Assembly: GCF_016599855.1 (NCBI RefSeq)
Contig: NZ_CP067041.1
Coordinates: 6,533,501 to 6,597,500, forward strand
Direction of reading: 5' to 3'
Source of the DNA: Bradyrhizobium diazoefficiens
GTDB lineage: Bacteria; Pseudomonadota; Alphaproteobacteria; Rhizobiales; Xanthobacteraceae
DNA length: 64,000 bases
Below are positions 20,641 to 28,835 of the stretch, one piece after another (positions within the stretch are counted from its first letter, which is position 1; each line of letters begins with the position of its first letter). The translations under genes were made by a program, and so were the position numbers. Under the pieces are notes generated by a model. That model searched no databases. It saw nothing but the letters and a program-made list of their open reading frames with translations, and was not told the DNA's origin.

Positions 20641-21783
20641 ATGACCGAACGTATCCAGGAATTCCTGCGCAATCGCCGCAAGGATGGCCTCGACACCGAG
20701 CCGTGCCTCGTCGTCGACCTCGAGGTCGTGCGCGACAATTACCAAAGCTTCGCCAAGGCGCTGCCCGACAGCCGCGTGTTCTATGCCGTCAAGGCGAACC
20801 CGGCGCCGGAAGTGCTGGCGCTGCTGGCGTCCATGGGCTCCTGCTTCGACACCGCAACCGTCGCCGAGATCGAGATGGCGCTGGCCGCGGGGGCGACGCC
20901 CGATCGCATCTCCTTCGGCAACACCATCAAGAAGGAGCGCGATATCGCGCGCGCCTTCGCGCTCGGCATTCGGCTGTTCGCGGTCGACTGCACCGCAGAG
21001 GTCGAGAAGGTCGCCCGTGCCGCTCCCGGCGCAAAAGTGTTCTGCCGCATCCTCTATGATTGCGCCGGCGCCGAATGGCCGCTGTCGCGCAAGTTCGGCT
21101 GCGACCCGGAGATGGCCGTCGACGTGCTCGACGTCGCCAAGCGCCTGGGCCTCGAGCCGTGCGGCATCTCCTTCCATGTCGGCTCGCAGCAGCGCAAGGT
21201 GAAGGCGTGGGACCGCGCACTGGCGATGGCCTCGCAGGTGTTCCGCGACTGTGCCGAGCGCGGCATCAACCTCTCCATGGTCAACATGGGCGGCGGCTTC
21301 CCGACCAAGTACCTGAAGGACGTGCCGCCGGTCGTGACCTACGGCCGCTCGATCTTCCGCGCGCTGCGCAAGCACTTCGGCAACCAGATTCCGGAGACCA
21401 TCATCGAGCCGGGCCGCGGCATGGTGGGCAACGCCGGCATCATCGAATCCGAGGTCGTGCTCATCTCGAAGAAGAGCGACGAGGACGAGGTGCGTTGGGT
21501 GTACCTGGACATCGGCAAGTTCGGCGGTCTCGCCGAGACCATGGACGAGTCGATCCGCTACGCCATCCGCACCCCGCATGACGGCGCGGACATGACGCCG
21601 TGCGTGCTCGCAGGCCCAACCTGCGACAGCGCCGACGTGCTGTACGAGAAGAGCCCGTATCCGCTTCCCGTCACGCTCGAGATCGGCGACAAGCTGCTGA
21701 TCGAAGGCACCGGGGCCTATACGTCGACCTACTCGGCAGTGGCGTTCAACGGCATCCCGCCGCTGAAGACGTATCACATCTGA
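20641..21783 (+). CDS. odc: Ornithine decarboxylase (fold type III PLP enzyme)
   Basis: Decarboxylates ornithine to putrescine; cytosolic, polyamine synthesis. 380 aa, eukaryotic-like group IV decarboxylase. Lys51 in FYAVKANPAP carries PLP. GFP-binding-style motifs: ISFHVGSQQ, the glycine loop NMGGGFP (about 220), EPGRGMVGNAG (about 259), and the catalytic Cys328 in AGPTCDSADVLYE. ATG 20641 follows GGGAGAGTGCT. The gene starts a polyamine region with homospermidine synthase about 1.3 kb downstream. Some family members also act on lysine; ornithine is the better guess given the leader. Confidence 0.94.
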   Translation: MTERIQEFLRNRRKDGLDTEPCLVVDLEVVRDNYQSFAKALPDSRVFYAVKANPAPEVLALLASMGSCFDTATVAEIEMALAAGATPDRISFGNTIKKERDIARAFALGIRLFAVDCTAEVEKVARAAPGAKVFCRILYDCAGAEWPLSRKFGCDPEMAVDVLDVAKRLGLEPCGISFHVGSQQRKVKAWDRALAMASQVFRDCAERGINLSMVNMGGGFPTKYLKDVPPVVTYGRSIFRALRKHFGNQIPETIIEPGRGMVGNAGIIESEVVLISKKSDEDEVRWVYLDIGKFGGLAETMDESIRYAIRTPHDGADMTPCVLAGPTCDSADVLYEKSPYPLPVTLEIGDKLLIEGTGAYTSTYSAVAFNGIPPLKTYHI

Positions 21784-21828
21784 TTTGCCACATCTGATCC
21801 GCCTCTCTTTCGAGGCCTGACCAACCCG

Positions 21829-21848
21829 GGAGCCGGCTTGCCGGCTCC
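21829..21848 (+). terminator. Hairpin downstream of ornithine decarboxylase
   Basis: GGAGCCGGC-TT-GCCGGCTCC is a perfect nine-pair stem 45 bases after the decarboxylase stop. No long T-run follows, so termination may be partial and leave read-through into the acetyltransferase gene. Confidence 0.6.
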
Positions 21849-21925
21849 TCCCTGACATTTCGATCTGACGACGTCTTGGACCGGTGCGCTGCACTCGCCT
21901 CGGTTCAAGCGGGGACTGACGCGCC

Positions 21926-22513
21926 ATGACTGCTCCTCGGAAGCCACAAGTCGCCCTCACTTCGAAAGCCGCTCCGTTCGCGATCCGCAGCGAGCGCGCT
22001 GCCGACGTCGCGATGCGTGAAGCGCTGCTCGATGCCTGCTTTGGCGAGACCCGCCATGGCCGCACCTGTCAGCGCCTGCGCGACGGACGTGCGCCCGCCA
22101 CAGGCCTTGCCCTGTCTGCGGTGCGCGAGGGCAAGCTCGTGGGAACCGTGCGGTTGTGGCAGGTCAGCGCCGGAGGCAGGCCCGCTCTGGTCCTCGGACC
22201 GCTGGCGGTCGACCCTGCCTGCCGCGAGCTCGGGATCGGCGCCGCGCTGATGCAACAAGCGCTGGCCGCCGCCCGGGCGCGCGGGCATGCCGCCGTGATC
22301 CTGCTCGGCGATGCGCCCTACTACGCTCGCTTCGGCTTCTCGGCGGAGAAGACCGGCGCGCTATCGCTGCCCGGCCCGTTCGAGCGCGAGCGCCTGTTAG
22401 CGATCGAGTTCACCGACGGTGCGTTGGACGGCGCCGAAGGGATGATCGTCCCGACCGGAGCTGCCCTTGCCAAACGGAGGTTGGTTCGCACCCTCCAAGC
22501 GCACGCGGCATAA
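21926..22513 (+). CDS. GNAT-family N-acetyltransferase (YhbS-like)
   Basis: 195 aa. Acetyl-CoA binding region LGPLAVDPACRELGIGAALMQQALAAARARG (about 90-120) carries the R/Q-x-x-G-x-G/A-type loop, followed by VILLGDAPYYARFGFSAEK, the strand-bulge and PYYxRFGF motif of YhbS-like enzymes. Substrate unknown. Its position between ornithine decarboxylase and homospermidine synthase suggests a polyamine or related amine, but this is inference from context. Confidence 0.85.
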   Translation: MTAPRKPQVALTSKAAPFAIRSERAADVAMREALLDACFGETRHGRTCQRLRDGRAPATGLALSAVREGKLVGTVRLWQVSAGGRPALVLGPLAVDPACRELGIGAALMQQALAAARARGHAAVILLGDAPYYARFGFSAEKTGALSLPGPFERERLLAIEFTDGALDGAEGMIVPTGAALAKRRLVRTLQAHAA

Positions 22514-22647
22514 GGGATTGTCATGATGGCAAAGACCCGAGCCGCTGCCCGCGGCGATGTCCGGCCGCGCCTTTTCCTTTGGGTTGCGCAGGCCCCCGAA
22601 ACGCCCTTTAACCCCGCAAAACATCCCTCCAATCGAGGTCCGAAACC

Positions 22648-23037
22648 ATGTCCCGCCGCCTGATTTCCACCGGCTCCCCCTTCGAAAAGACCGCCGGCTA
22701 CAGCCGCGCCGTGATCGACGGCGAGTTCGCCTTCGTCGCGGGAACTACCGGCTATGACTACACCACGATGACGATGCCATCAGATGTCACGAGCCAGTCA
22801 CGCAACTGCTTCAAGACCATCGAGGCCGCCCTGAAGGAGGGCGGTTTCGAGATGGCCGATATCGTCCGCGTGACCTATTACCTCACCGACATCAACGACG
22901 CCGATGCCCATTTCGCCGTATGCGGCGAAGTCCTCGGCGACATCCGCCCGGCTGCCACGCTTCTCGCCGTCTCGGCGCTCTACAAGCCCGAGATGAAGGT
23001 CGAGATCGAAGCGACTGCCAAGCGCCGCAGCGCCTGA
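22648..23037 (+). CDS. RidA family protein (YjgF/YER057c/UK114)
   Basis: 129 aa. Matches the RidA fold: AVIDGEFAFVAGTTG near the start, TIEAALKEGGFEMADIVRVTYYLTDIND, and the deaminase arginine in IRPAATLLAVSALYKPEMKVEIEATA. Family members hydrolyse reactive enamine/imine intermediates released by PLP enzymes. Location between a PLP decarboxylase and homospermidine synthase, whose reaction goes through imines, suggests scavenging of polyamine-pathway imines (inference). Followed 41 bases later by hss. Confidence 0.92.
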   Translation: MSRRLISTGSPFEKTAGYSRAVIDGEFAFVAGTTGYDYTTMTMPSDVTSQSRNCFKTIEAALKEGGFEMADIVRVTYYLTDINDADAHFAVCGEVLGDIRPAATLLAVSALYKPEMKVEIEATAKRRSA

Positions 23038-23078
23038 TCCACCCCTTCACTGCCAGCACTTTCCGGAGAATCCATCCT

Positions 23079-24521
23079 ATGAGCCCTCCCTCGCAGATCT
23101 ACGCGAAGATCACCGGTCCCATCGTCATGGTCGGCTTCGGCTCCATCGGCAAAGGCACCTTGCCGCTGATCGAGCGGCATCTCGATTACGACAAGTCGCG
23201 CGTCACCGTGATCGATCCCAAGGACGAGGGCCGCAAGGCGCATTGCGAGAAGCACAATGTGCGCTTCATCCAGAAGGGCGTGACCAAGGACAATTACCGG
23301 GAGTTGCTGACCCCGCTGCTCACGGAGGGCGGTGGCCAGGGCTTTTGCGTCAATCTGTCGGTCGACACCGGCTCGACCGACATCATGGAGCTCTGCAACG
23401 AACTCGGCGCTCTCTACATCGACACCGTCAACGAGCCCTGGCTCGGGTTCTATTTCGATGCGTCGAAAGGACCGGAAGCGCGCTCCAACTACGCGCTGCG
23501 CGAAGTGACGCTGGCCGCCAAGAAGGCCCGCCCCGCGGGCTCGACGACAGCCGTCTCCTGCTGCGGCGCCAATCCCGGCATGGTCTCGTTTTTCGTCAAG
23601 CAGGCGCTACTCAACGTCGCCGCCGATCTGAAGCTCAACGCACCCAAGCCGAAGACCAAAGCCGAATGGGCGGATTTGATGCGGCAGGCCGGCATCAAGG
23701 GCATCCACATCGCGGAACGCGACACCCAGCGCTCCAGGACCCCGAAAGAGCCCGACGTCTTCGTCAACACCTGGTCGGTCGAAGGCTTCCTCTCGGAAGG
23801 CGTGCAGCCCTCCGAACTCGGCTGGGGCACCCATGAGAAATGGATGCCGGAGAATGCGCGGACCCACGAAGCCGGCTGCGGCGCTGCCATCTATCTGATG
23901 CAGCCCGGCGCCAACACGCGCGTGCGCACCTGGTGCCCGACGCGCGGCGCGCAATATGGCTTTCTCGTCACCCACAACGAGTCGATCTCGATCGCTGATT
24001 ACTTCACGGTGCGTGATGCCTCGGGCAAGGCGATCTATCGGCCGACCTGCCACTATGCCTATCATCCGGCCGACGATGCCGTGCTGTCACTCCATGAGAT
24101 GTTCGGCCGCGCTGCCAAGATGCAGGAGAAGCACCACATCCTCGACGAGAACGAGATCGTCGACGGCATCGACGAGCTGGGCGTGCTGCTGTTCGGCCAT
24201 GACAACAATGCTTATTGGTACGGCTCGCAGCTCTCGATCGAAGAGACCCGCAAGCTCGCACCCTACCAGAACGCCACCGGCCTGCAAGTGACCTCCGCCG
24301 TGCTCGGCGGCATGGTGTGGGCGCTGGAAAACCCGCACGAGGGCATCGTCGAAGCCGACGAGATGGATTTCGATCGTCTCTTGGAAATCCAGTTGCCCTA
24401 TCTCGGCCCGGTGAGGGGCTTTTATACCGACTGGACGCCGCTGACGGATCGTCCGGGACTGTTCCCTGAAGATATCGATACCAGCGATCCCTGGCAGTTC
24501 CGGAATATTCTGGTGCGGTGA
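23079..24521 (+). CDS. hss: Homospermidine synthase
   Basis: NAD-dependent synthesis of sym-homospermidine from two putrescines (or putrescine and spermidine). 480 aa, the normal length. Rossmann motif VMVGFGSIGKGTLPLI near residue 14, then DTVNEPWLGFYFD, AVSCCGANPGMVSFFVKQALL, NTWSVEGFLSEGVQPSELGWGTHE and NPHEGIVEADEMD. ATG 23079 has GGAGAA ten bases upstream. Together with ornithine decarboxylase it provides a complete ornithine to homospermidine route, the typical rhizobial polyamine. Confidence 0.96.
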   Translation: MSPPSQIYAKITGPIVMVGFGSIGKGTLPLIERHLDYDKSRVTVIDPKDEGRKAHCEKHNVRFIQKGVTKDNYRELLTPLLTEGGGQGFCVNLSVDTGSTDIMELCNELGALYIDTVNEPWLGFYFDASKGPEARSNYALREVTLAAKKARPAGSTTAVSCCGANPGMVSFFVKQALLNVAADLKLNAPKPKTKAEWADLMRQAGIKGIHIAERDTQRSRTPKEPDVFVNTWSVEGFLSEGVQPSELGWGTHEKWMPENARTHEAGCGAAIYLMQPGANTRVRTWCPTRGAQYGFLVTHNESISIADYFTVRDASGKAIYRPTCHYAYHPADDAVLSLHEMFGRAAKMQEKHHILDENEIVDGIDELGVLLFGHDNNAYWYGSQLSIEETRKLAPYQNATGLQVTSAVLGGMVWALENPHEGIVEADEMDFDRLLEIQLPYLGPVRGFYTDWTPLTDRPGLFPEDIDTSDPWQFRNILVR

Positions 24522-24551
24522 GGATCGACGCGTCCCGCCGCGAACACCGCT

Positions 24552-24649
24552 GTCATGCCCCGCGAAGGCGGGACATCCAGTACGGCTTCTTGGCTGAAGC
24601 ACCGCAGCCTCTGGAATACTGTCATTGCCCGCTTTCGCGTGCAATGACA
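24552..24649. repeat. Inverted intergenic repeat, family D
   Basis: Left arm GTCATGCCCCGCGAAGGCGGG and right arm CCCGCTTTCGCGTGCAATGACA are imperfect inverted copies around a 50-base centre. It separates convergent hss and the small proline-rich protein gene. The arms resemble the GTCATGCCCCGC elements common in Bradyrhizobium. Confidence 0.65.
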
Positions 24650-24659
24650 GCTTGGAGAG

Positions 24660-24992
24660 CTACTTCTTCTCAAGCGGCGGCGCGATCTTCTCGGCCGGAG
24701 CCGGCGGCAGCGCCGGCTTGGTGGCAGCGCCTTGCGTCTGCGGATCGGGCCGCGCGGGCTCCGGGGCCGGCGTGGTCGGGCGATCGCCACCAGGTTTGGC
24801 TTCCGCGGGCACCTTGCTCTGCTCGTCGGACGGCGTGCCCTGAAGCGGCTGCGTCGCCTGTGCCAGCTCTGTCCGGCTCGCGGCGCGGATTTGTGCGAGC
24901 GATACGACCGACACCGCGACGCCCGCTGCGAACAGCGAACAGGCGATCATCAGGTCGAGCTTCAGTCTGCGCTTGGGGTCTTGGCCGGGCAT
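24660..24992 (-). CDS. Small single-pass membrane protein with proline-rich tail
   Basis: 110 aa. Basic N-terminus (MPGQDPKRRLKLD), one membrane helix (about 13-35, LMIACSLFAAGVAVSVVSLAQI), then a Pro/Ala/Lys-rich periplasmic tail of about 75 residues that looks disordered. Start at ATG 24992; the frame continues upstream only to a TTG. It follows the MgtC/SapB gene by about 100 bases on the same strand and could be the last gene of that transcript. No family recognised. Confidence 0.6.
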   Translation of the reverse strand: MPGQDPKRRLKLDLMIACSLFAAGVAVSVVSLAQIRAASRTELAQATQPLQGTPSDEQSKVPAEAKPGGDRPTTPAPEPARPDPQTQGAATKPALPPAPAEKIAPPLEKK

Positions 24993-25094
24993 ATGGATCA
25001 CCGCCTTTGTCCACGGGATCAACGAATTCGCGCGACCGCAGTTCCGTGCCTGATCAGGCTGGAACCTCGCATCTCACGCGCCAAAACGGCGCCC

Positions 25095-25811
25095 TCAATC
25101 CGTGGTGCTAACTTCCCAGGTCGCATGGCGCACGCCCGGCAGGCCTTGCAGGTCGACTGCGACGGCGTTCAGCTCGTTTGGATCGACCGCCGTCGCAACC
25201 AGCTCCGCGACAATCTCGATCAGGTCCTCCCCGGTCTCGACCACCTTGAGGTCGGCGACCGGATACTTCGCAGCCTCGAGCTTTTCGACCAGCCGGTCGC
25301 GCATATCGGCAAGCGTCTCGGTTGTGACCGCGAGCTTGAAGTAGTAGGTCGCCTCGGACGTCCTCTCGTTCAGCGGAATGCGATTGATCGCGTTCACCAG
25401 TGGCCGCAGCATGGTGTTGCCGGCGATGACGAACACGGTGAGCGCTGCCGCCTGCGCGACCATATCGGCACCGGCGCAGGAGCCGACGGCGGCCGAGGCC
25501 CACAGCGTCGCTGCGGTGTTGAGGCCGCGCACGTCCATGCCCTGTTTCATGATGACGCCGGCGCCGAGAAAGCCGATGCCGGAGACGACGTAGGCGATCA
25601 CCCGGACCGCTCCGTCGGCGCCCTCCAGATGCATGGCGAGATCGACGAAGGCGGAAGCCCCGACCGCAACCAGCACATTAGTGCGCAGGCCCGCAGTGCG
25701 CTGCCGATATTGCCGCTCGGCGCCGATCAGCGTGCCGAGCACGAAGGCCGAGAACAGGCTGACCAGCGTGTCGGCGAAGTCAGCGATCTGGAACGTGGTC
25801 AGGAATCGCAT
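25095..25811 (-). CDS. MgtC/SapB family membrane protein
   Basis: 238 aa. N-terminal membrane domain with the family motifs ALGTLIGAERQYRQRTAGLRTNVLVAVGA (here VLGTLIGAERQ) and GIGFLGAGVIMKQG, RGLNTAATLWASAAVG, across about 140 residues, then a soluble ACT-like C-terminal domain (about 150-238). MgtC proteins affect growth at low magnesium and ATP synthase activity in pathogens. Here it lies 30 bases after the WD40 gene of the zinc operon, so co-transcription is possible; its link with zinc is unknown. Confidence 0.88.
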   Translation of the reverse strand: MRFLTTFQIADFADTLVSLFSAFVLGTLIGAERQYRQRTAGLRTNVLVAVGASAFVDLAMHLEGADGAVRVIAYVVSGIGFLGAGVIMKQGMDVRGLNTAATLWASAAVGSCAGADMVAQAAALTVFVIAGNTMLRPLVNAINRIPLNERTSEATYYFKLAVTTETLADMRDRLVEKLEAAKYPVADLKVVETGEDLIEIVAELVATAVDPNELNAVAVDLQGLPGVRHATWEVSTTD

Positions 25812-25841
25812 GATTCCCTATACGGCCGAAACGATGACGAA

Positions 25842-26861
25842 TTAAAGCTCCAGCAGGCCGCCGTCCCCATCTTCGTCGGCGAAGGCCAGCAGCGTGCCCT
25901 TGGCATTCCAGGCGAGCGCGGCGACCTGCGGCGTGCCATTGCGGCGGACCAGGATCTCGGCGCCATCCTCCATCCGCACCATCAGGATGGTGCCGTCGCT
26001 GTAGCCTGCGGCAAGGATGTCGTTCTTCGGATGGCAGGCGACGACCGATACGCGCGCCTGCAGCGGCGCGAGCATGGCGGGCTCCTTGCCCATCGGGCCG
26101 TCCTTGCTGGCGAACGGCCACAGGATCACGGTGTCCGCGCCCGAGGTCGCCAGCGCCTTGCCGCCTGCGCTCCAGGACATCGAGCGGACGCGGCCGGGAT
26201 AGCCGGTCATGCGCATGTGCCGGTTGTCGGCGAGCCGCCAACCGTGCAGCGCCGCCTCGTGCATCGTGGTGACCAGGAATTTGTTATCCGGGCTGAAGGT
26301 GACGCCGAGATGCGAGCCGGCCCAGGGCAGGAATTCGGCCGATGCTGCCATATTGGGAAACCACAGCGTCGCGCCGTTGTAATGCGCGATCGCAAGCCGC
26401 AGGCCTTTTGGCGCGAATGCGAGACCACCAACGGTCGATGGCACTTCGAGCGACTTCTCGTCGGTCTTGCCACTCTTGACGAAGGCGACCTTGCCGGCCG
26501 ACCAGGCGTAAGCGCCGTCCGGATGCACCGCGACCGAGTCGATCCAGCGCCGCTTCGGGTCGGTCGCAAGCAGCGTCACCTCGCCCTTGGCATCGAGCGA
26601 AACGACCTTGCCGTCGTCACCGCCCATGATGAGGCGCTTGCCGTCGGAGGCGGTCGAGAGAATGCCGCCGCTGTGAACAGCGACCTTGCTGATCTCGCCC
26701 TTGGCATCGACGAGCGCGACATGCTCCTCGCCGCCGACGAAGGCGGCGCGCTCGCCGAGGAAATGAACTGACGTCACGGCCATGCCGAGCGTGACAGGCT
26801 TGACGCGGTCGGTGACGGAGACGATCGAGGCGGAATCGGGGGCCGGCGTAAACTCTTTCAT
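25842..26861 (-). CDS. WD40-repeat protein coupled to CobW GTPase
   Basis: 339 aa beta-propeller. About seven repeats can be followed by motifs such as SVHFLGERAAFVGGEEHVAL, IDSVAVHPDGAYAWSAG, GLAFAPKGLRLAIAHYNGATLW, GVTFSPDNKFLVTTMHEAALHGW, SMSWSAGGKALATSGADTVILW and VVACHPKNDILAAGYSDGTILMVR. No signal peptide, so cytoplasmic. Its ATG shares a base with the stop of the upstream CobW gene (TGATG at 26859-26863), showing translational coupling. A propeller beside a zinc metallochaperone GTPase suggests a partner or client-docking role (inference). Some GC-rich frame extends upstream to 26963 inside CobW and is not used. Confidence 0.85.
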   Translation of the reverse strand: MKEFTPAPDSASIVSVTDRVKPVTLGMAVTSVHFLGERAAFVGGEEHVALVDAKGEISKVAVHSGGILSTASDGKRLIMGGDDGKVVSLDAKGEVTLLATDPKRRWIDSVAVHPDGAYAWSAGKVAFVKSGKTDEKSLEVPSTVGGLAFAPKGLRLAIAHYNGATLWFPNMAASAEFLPWAGSHLGVTFSPDNKFLVTTMHEAALHGWRLADNRHMRMTGYPGRVRSMSWSAGGKALATSGADTVILWPFASKDGPMGKEPAMLAPLQARVSVVACHPKNDILAAGYSDGTILMVRMEDGAEILVRRNGTPQVAALAWNAKGTLLAFADEDGDGGLLEL

Positions 26862-27904
26862 CACGAGACGATGCAGCTCTCGAAGCCCGTGCGAATGAGC
26901 TCTTCCGGCAATTCGCGGCCGATGAAGACGAGGCGACTCTCGCGCGGCTCGCCGTCCTTCCATTTCCGCTGGTGGTTGCCCTCCAGCATCATGTGGACGC
27001 CCTGGAACACGTAACGGTCGTCGTCGTCATGGAAGGCCAGGATTCCCTTAGAGCGCAGGATCTTGCCGCCCTCGACCTGCACCAGATTCTGCAGCCAGGG
27101 CATGAACACGTTCGGATCGAGCGGCTTGTCGGTCCTAAGCGAGAGCGACTGCATGTCCTCGTCGTGATAGTGCTTCAGGCCGTGGCCGTGATCATGATGG
27201 TCATGGCCGTGATGGTGGTGATGATCATGGTCGTGGTCGTGGTCGTCAGCCTCCAGGAAATCAGGCTCGATGTCGAGGATGCGATCGAGGTCGAAGGCAC
27301 CGCGATCGAGCACGTCGGCCAGCGCCACCGAGCAGCGCTCAGTGCGATGGAGTTTTGCATAGGGGTTGATGCCGCGGATGCGGGCCTCGACCTCGGCAAG
27401 CTCTCCCTTGGAGACGAGATCGGTCTTGTTCAGCACGATGACGTCGGCAAAGGCGATCTGGTTCTTGGCCTCGGGCGCGTCCTTGAGCCGGTCGGACAGC
27501 CATTTGGCGTCCGCGACCGTCACGACCGCGTCGAGGCGGGCGTTCTTCTGCACGTCCTCGTCGACGAAGAAGGTCTGGGCGACCGGCGCCGGATCGGCAA
27601 GGCCGGTGGTCTCGACGATGATGGCGTCGAACTTGCCCTTGCGCTTCATCAAGCCGTCCAGGATGCGGACGAGATCGCCGCGCACGGTACAGCAGATGCA
27701 GCCATTGTTCATCTCGAACACCTCCTCATCGGCGCCGATGATGAGATCGTTGTCGATGCCGATCTCGCCGAACTCGTTGACGATGACGGCGTATTTCTTG
27801 CCATGGTTTTCCGACAGGATGCGGTTCAACAAGGTGGTCTTGCCCGCGCCGAGATAGCCGGTCAGGACCGTCACAGGAATTTTTGAGGAGGCCGCTTCAG
27901 ACAT
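26861..27904 (-). CDS. CobW/ZNG1-type GTPase, probable zinc metallochaperone
   Basis: 347 aa G3E GTPase. Walker A GYLGAGKTT (16-24), the metal site Cys69-x-Cys71-Cys72 in NNGCICCTVRGD, Walker B/G3 VETTGLADP, and NKTD for guanine. A His/Asp-rich stretch (about residues 222-245) lies before the C-terminal CobW domain (FHDDDDRYVFQGVHMML). ATG 27904 has GGAG upstream; a longer frame to 27973 is not supported. In the znu operon behind a Zur box, so it probably delivers zinc to client enzymes under zinc limitation, as shown for other Zur-controlled COG0523 proteins. Confidence 0.93.
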   Translation of the reverse strand: MSEAASSKIPVTVLTGYLGAGKTTLLNRILSENHGKKYAVIVNEFGEIGIDNDLIIGADEEVFEMNNGCICCTVRGDLVRILDGLMKRKGKFDAIIVETTGLADPAPVAQTFFVDEDVQKNARLDAVVTVADAKWLSDRLKDAPEAKNQIAFADVIVLNKTDLVSKGELAEVEARIRGINPYAKLHRTERCSVALADVLDRGAFDLDRILDIEPDFLEADDHDHDHDHHHHHGHDHHDHGHGLKHYHDEDMQSLSLRTDKPLDPNVFMPWLQNLVQVEGGKILRSKGILAFHDDDDRYVFQGVHMMLEGNHQRKWKDGEPRESRLVFIGRELPEELIRTGFESCIVS

Positions 27905-27962
27905 AACAACTCCGGGGTCTGGCTTTTCCGCGCGACGCGAGCGAGGCGGGGTGGCCCCCTGC

Positions 27963-28832
27963 CTAGTAGTCAAGCGCGCTGGTCAGGGCCTTTATATTGT
28001 GCCTGACCATGTCAATGTAAGTGGGTCCAGGCCCCTTTTCGCCGGTCAAACTGTCCGAAACCAGGGTCCCGCCGATCTTGGCGCCGGTCTCGGCTGCGAT
28101 CCGCCGGATCAGCCGGTCGTCGCTGATATTCTCAAGAAAAACGGCCGGGATTTTCTGGGTCCTGATCTGGCCGATGATGGCCGCAATGTCCCGCGCGCTG
28201 GGCTCGGTTTCGGTGGAGACGCCGAGGGGTGCGATGAACTGAACGCCATATTCGGCAGCGAAATAGCCGAAGGCATCGTGCGTCGAGATCACCTTGCGCC
28301 GCTCGGGCGGGATTTTCGCCAAGGCGTCGCGTATCTCACGATCGAGCGCTTCGAGCTTGTCGAGGTATGCTTTGGCTTGGCCCTGGAAGAATTCCGTATC
28401 CGCAGGCTCGGCCGCGGCAAGCGCATTGGCGATGTTGGTCACATAGATCTTGGCGTTGGGGACCGACTGCCAGGCATGCGGGTCGGCAGCCGAGCCGAGC
28501 TTGAGCGGCACGATGCCGGCGCTTGCCGTCACCACCTGCGCGGTGGCTCCAGCGGATTGCACGAGGCGCGGAAGCCAGCCCTCGAGGCCGAGCCCGTTGA
28601 CGATGACGAGCTTTGCGCCTGCGATGCGCTTCGCATCGCTCGGCGCGGGCGTGTAAACGTGGACGTCGCCATTGGCGCCGACCAGCGTCGTGAGGTTGAC
28701 GCGGTCGCCGCCAACGTTACGGACGAAATCGCTGAGGATCGAGAAGCTCGCGACGATCTTGAGACGCTCGGCCGCCCTGAGCGGTGAAGCGATGAGCACG
28801 AGCACCGATAGCAGAAGGATACGCCGAATCAT
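27963..28832 (-). CDS. znuA: Zinc ABC transporter, periplasmic binding protein
   Basis: 289 aa with a signal peptide (about 1-20, ending PLRAAE). Likely metal ligands His58 (GDVHVYTPAPSD), His119 (ADPHAWQ), His185 (STHDAFGYFAAEYG) and Asp260 (VSDSLTGEKG). A histidine rather than glutamate at position 185 favours zinc over manganese. It lacks the His-rich loop common in ZnuA of enteric bacteria; that role may be taken by the His-rich mini-protein encoded at the head of the operon. Third transporter gene, three bases from znuB. Confidence 0.9.
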   Translation of the reverse strand: MIRRILLLSVLVLIASPLRAAERLKIVASFSILSDFVRNVGGDRVNLTTLVGANGDVHVYTPAPSDAKRIAGAKLVIVNGLGLEGWLPRLVQSAGATAQVVTASAGIVPLKLGSAADPHAWQSVPNAKIYVTNIANALAAAEPADTEFFQGQAKAYLDKLEALDREIRDALAKIPPERRKVISTHDAFGYFAAEYGVQFIAPLGVSTETEPSARDIAAIIGQIRTQKIPAVFLENISDDRLIRRIAAETGAKIGGTLVSDSLTGEKGPGPTYIDMVRHNIKALTSALDY

Positions 28833-28835
28833 CGA

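Noticed and set aside
20584..22065. 493-codon ORF antisense to ornithine decarboxylase
   Set aside because: High GC with strong third-position bias yields long open antisense frames; the translation is Arg/Ala/His-rich with no family motif, while the opposite strand has complete catalytic motifs.
24732..26771. 679-codon plus-strand ORF opposite the MgtC and WD40 genes
   Set aside because: It crosses two recognisable minus-strand genes and lacks any domain signature.
27175..27245. Simple-sequence run in the CobW gene
   Set aside because: Encodes the His/Asp-rich region typical of zinc-related COG0523 GTPases.
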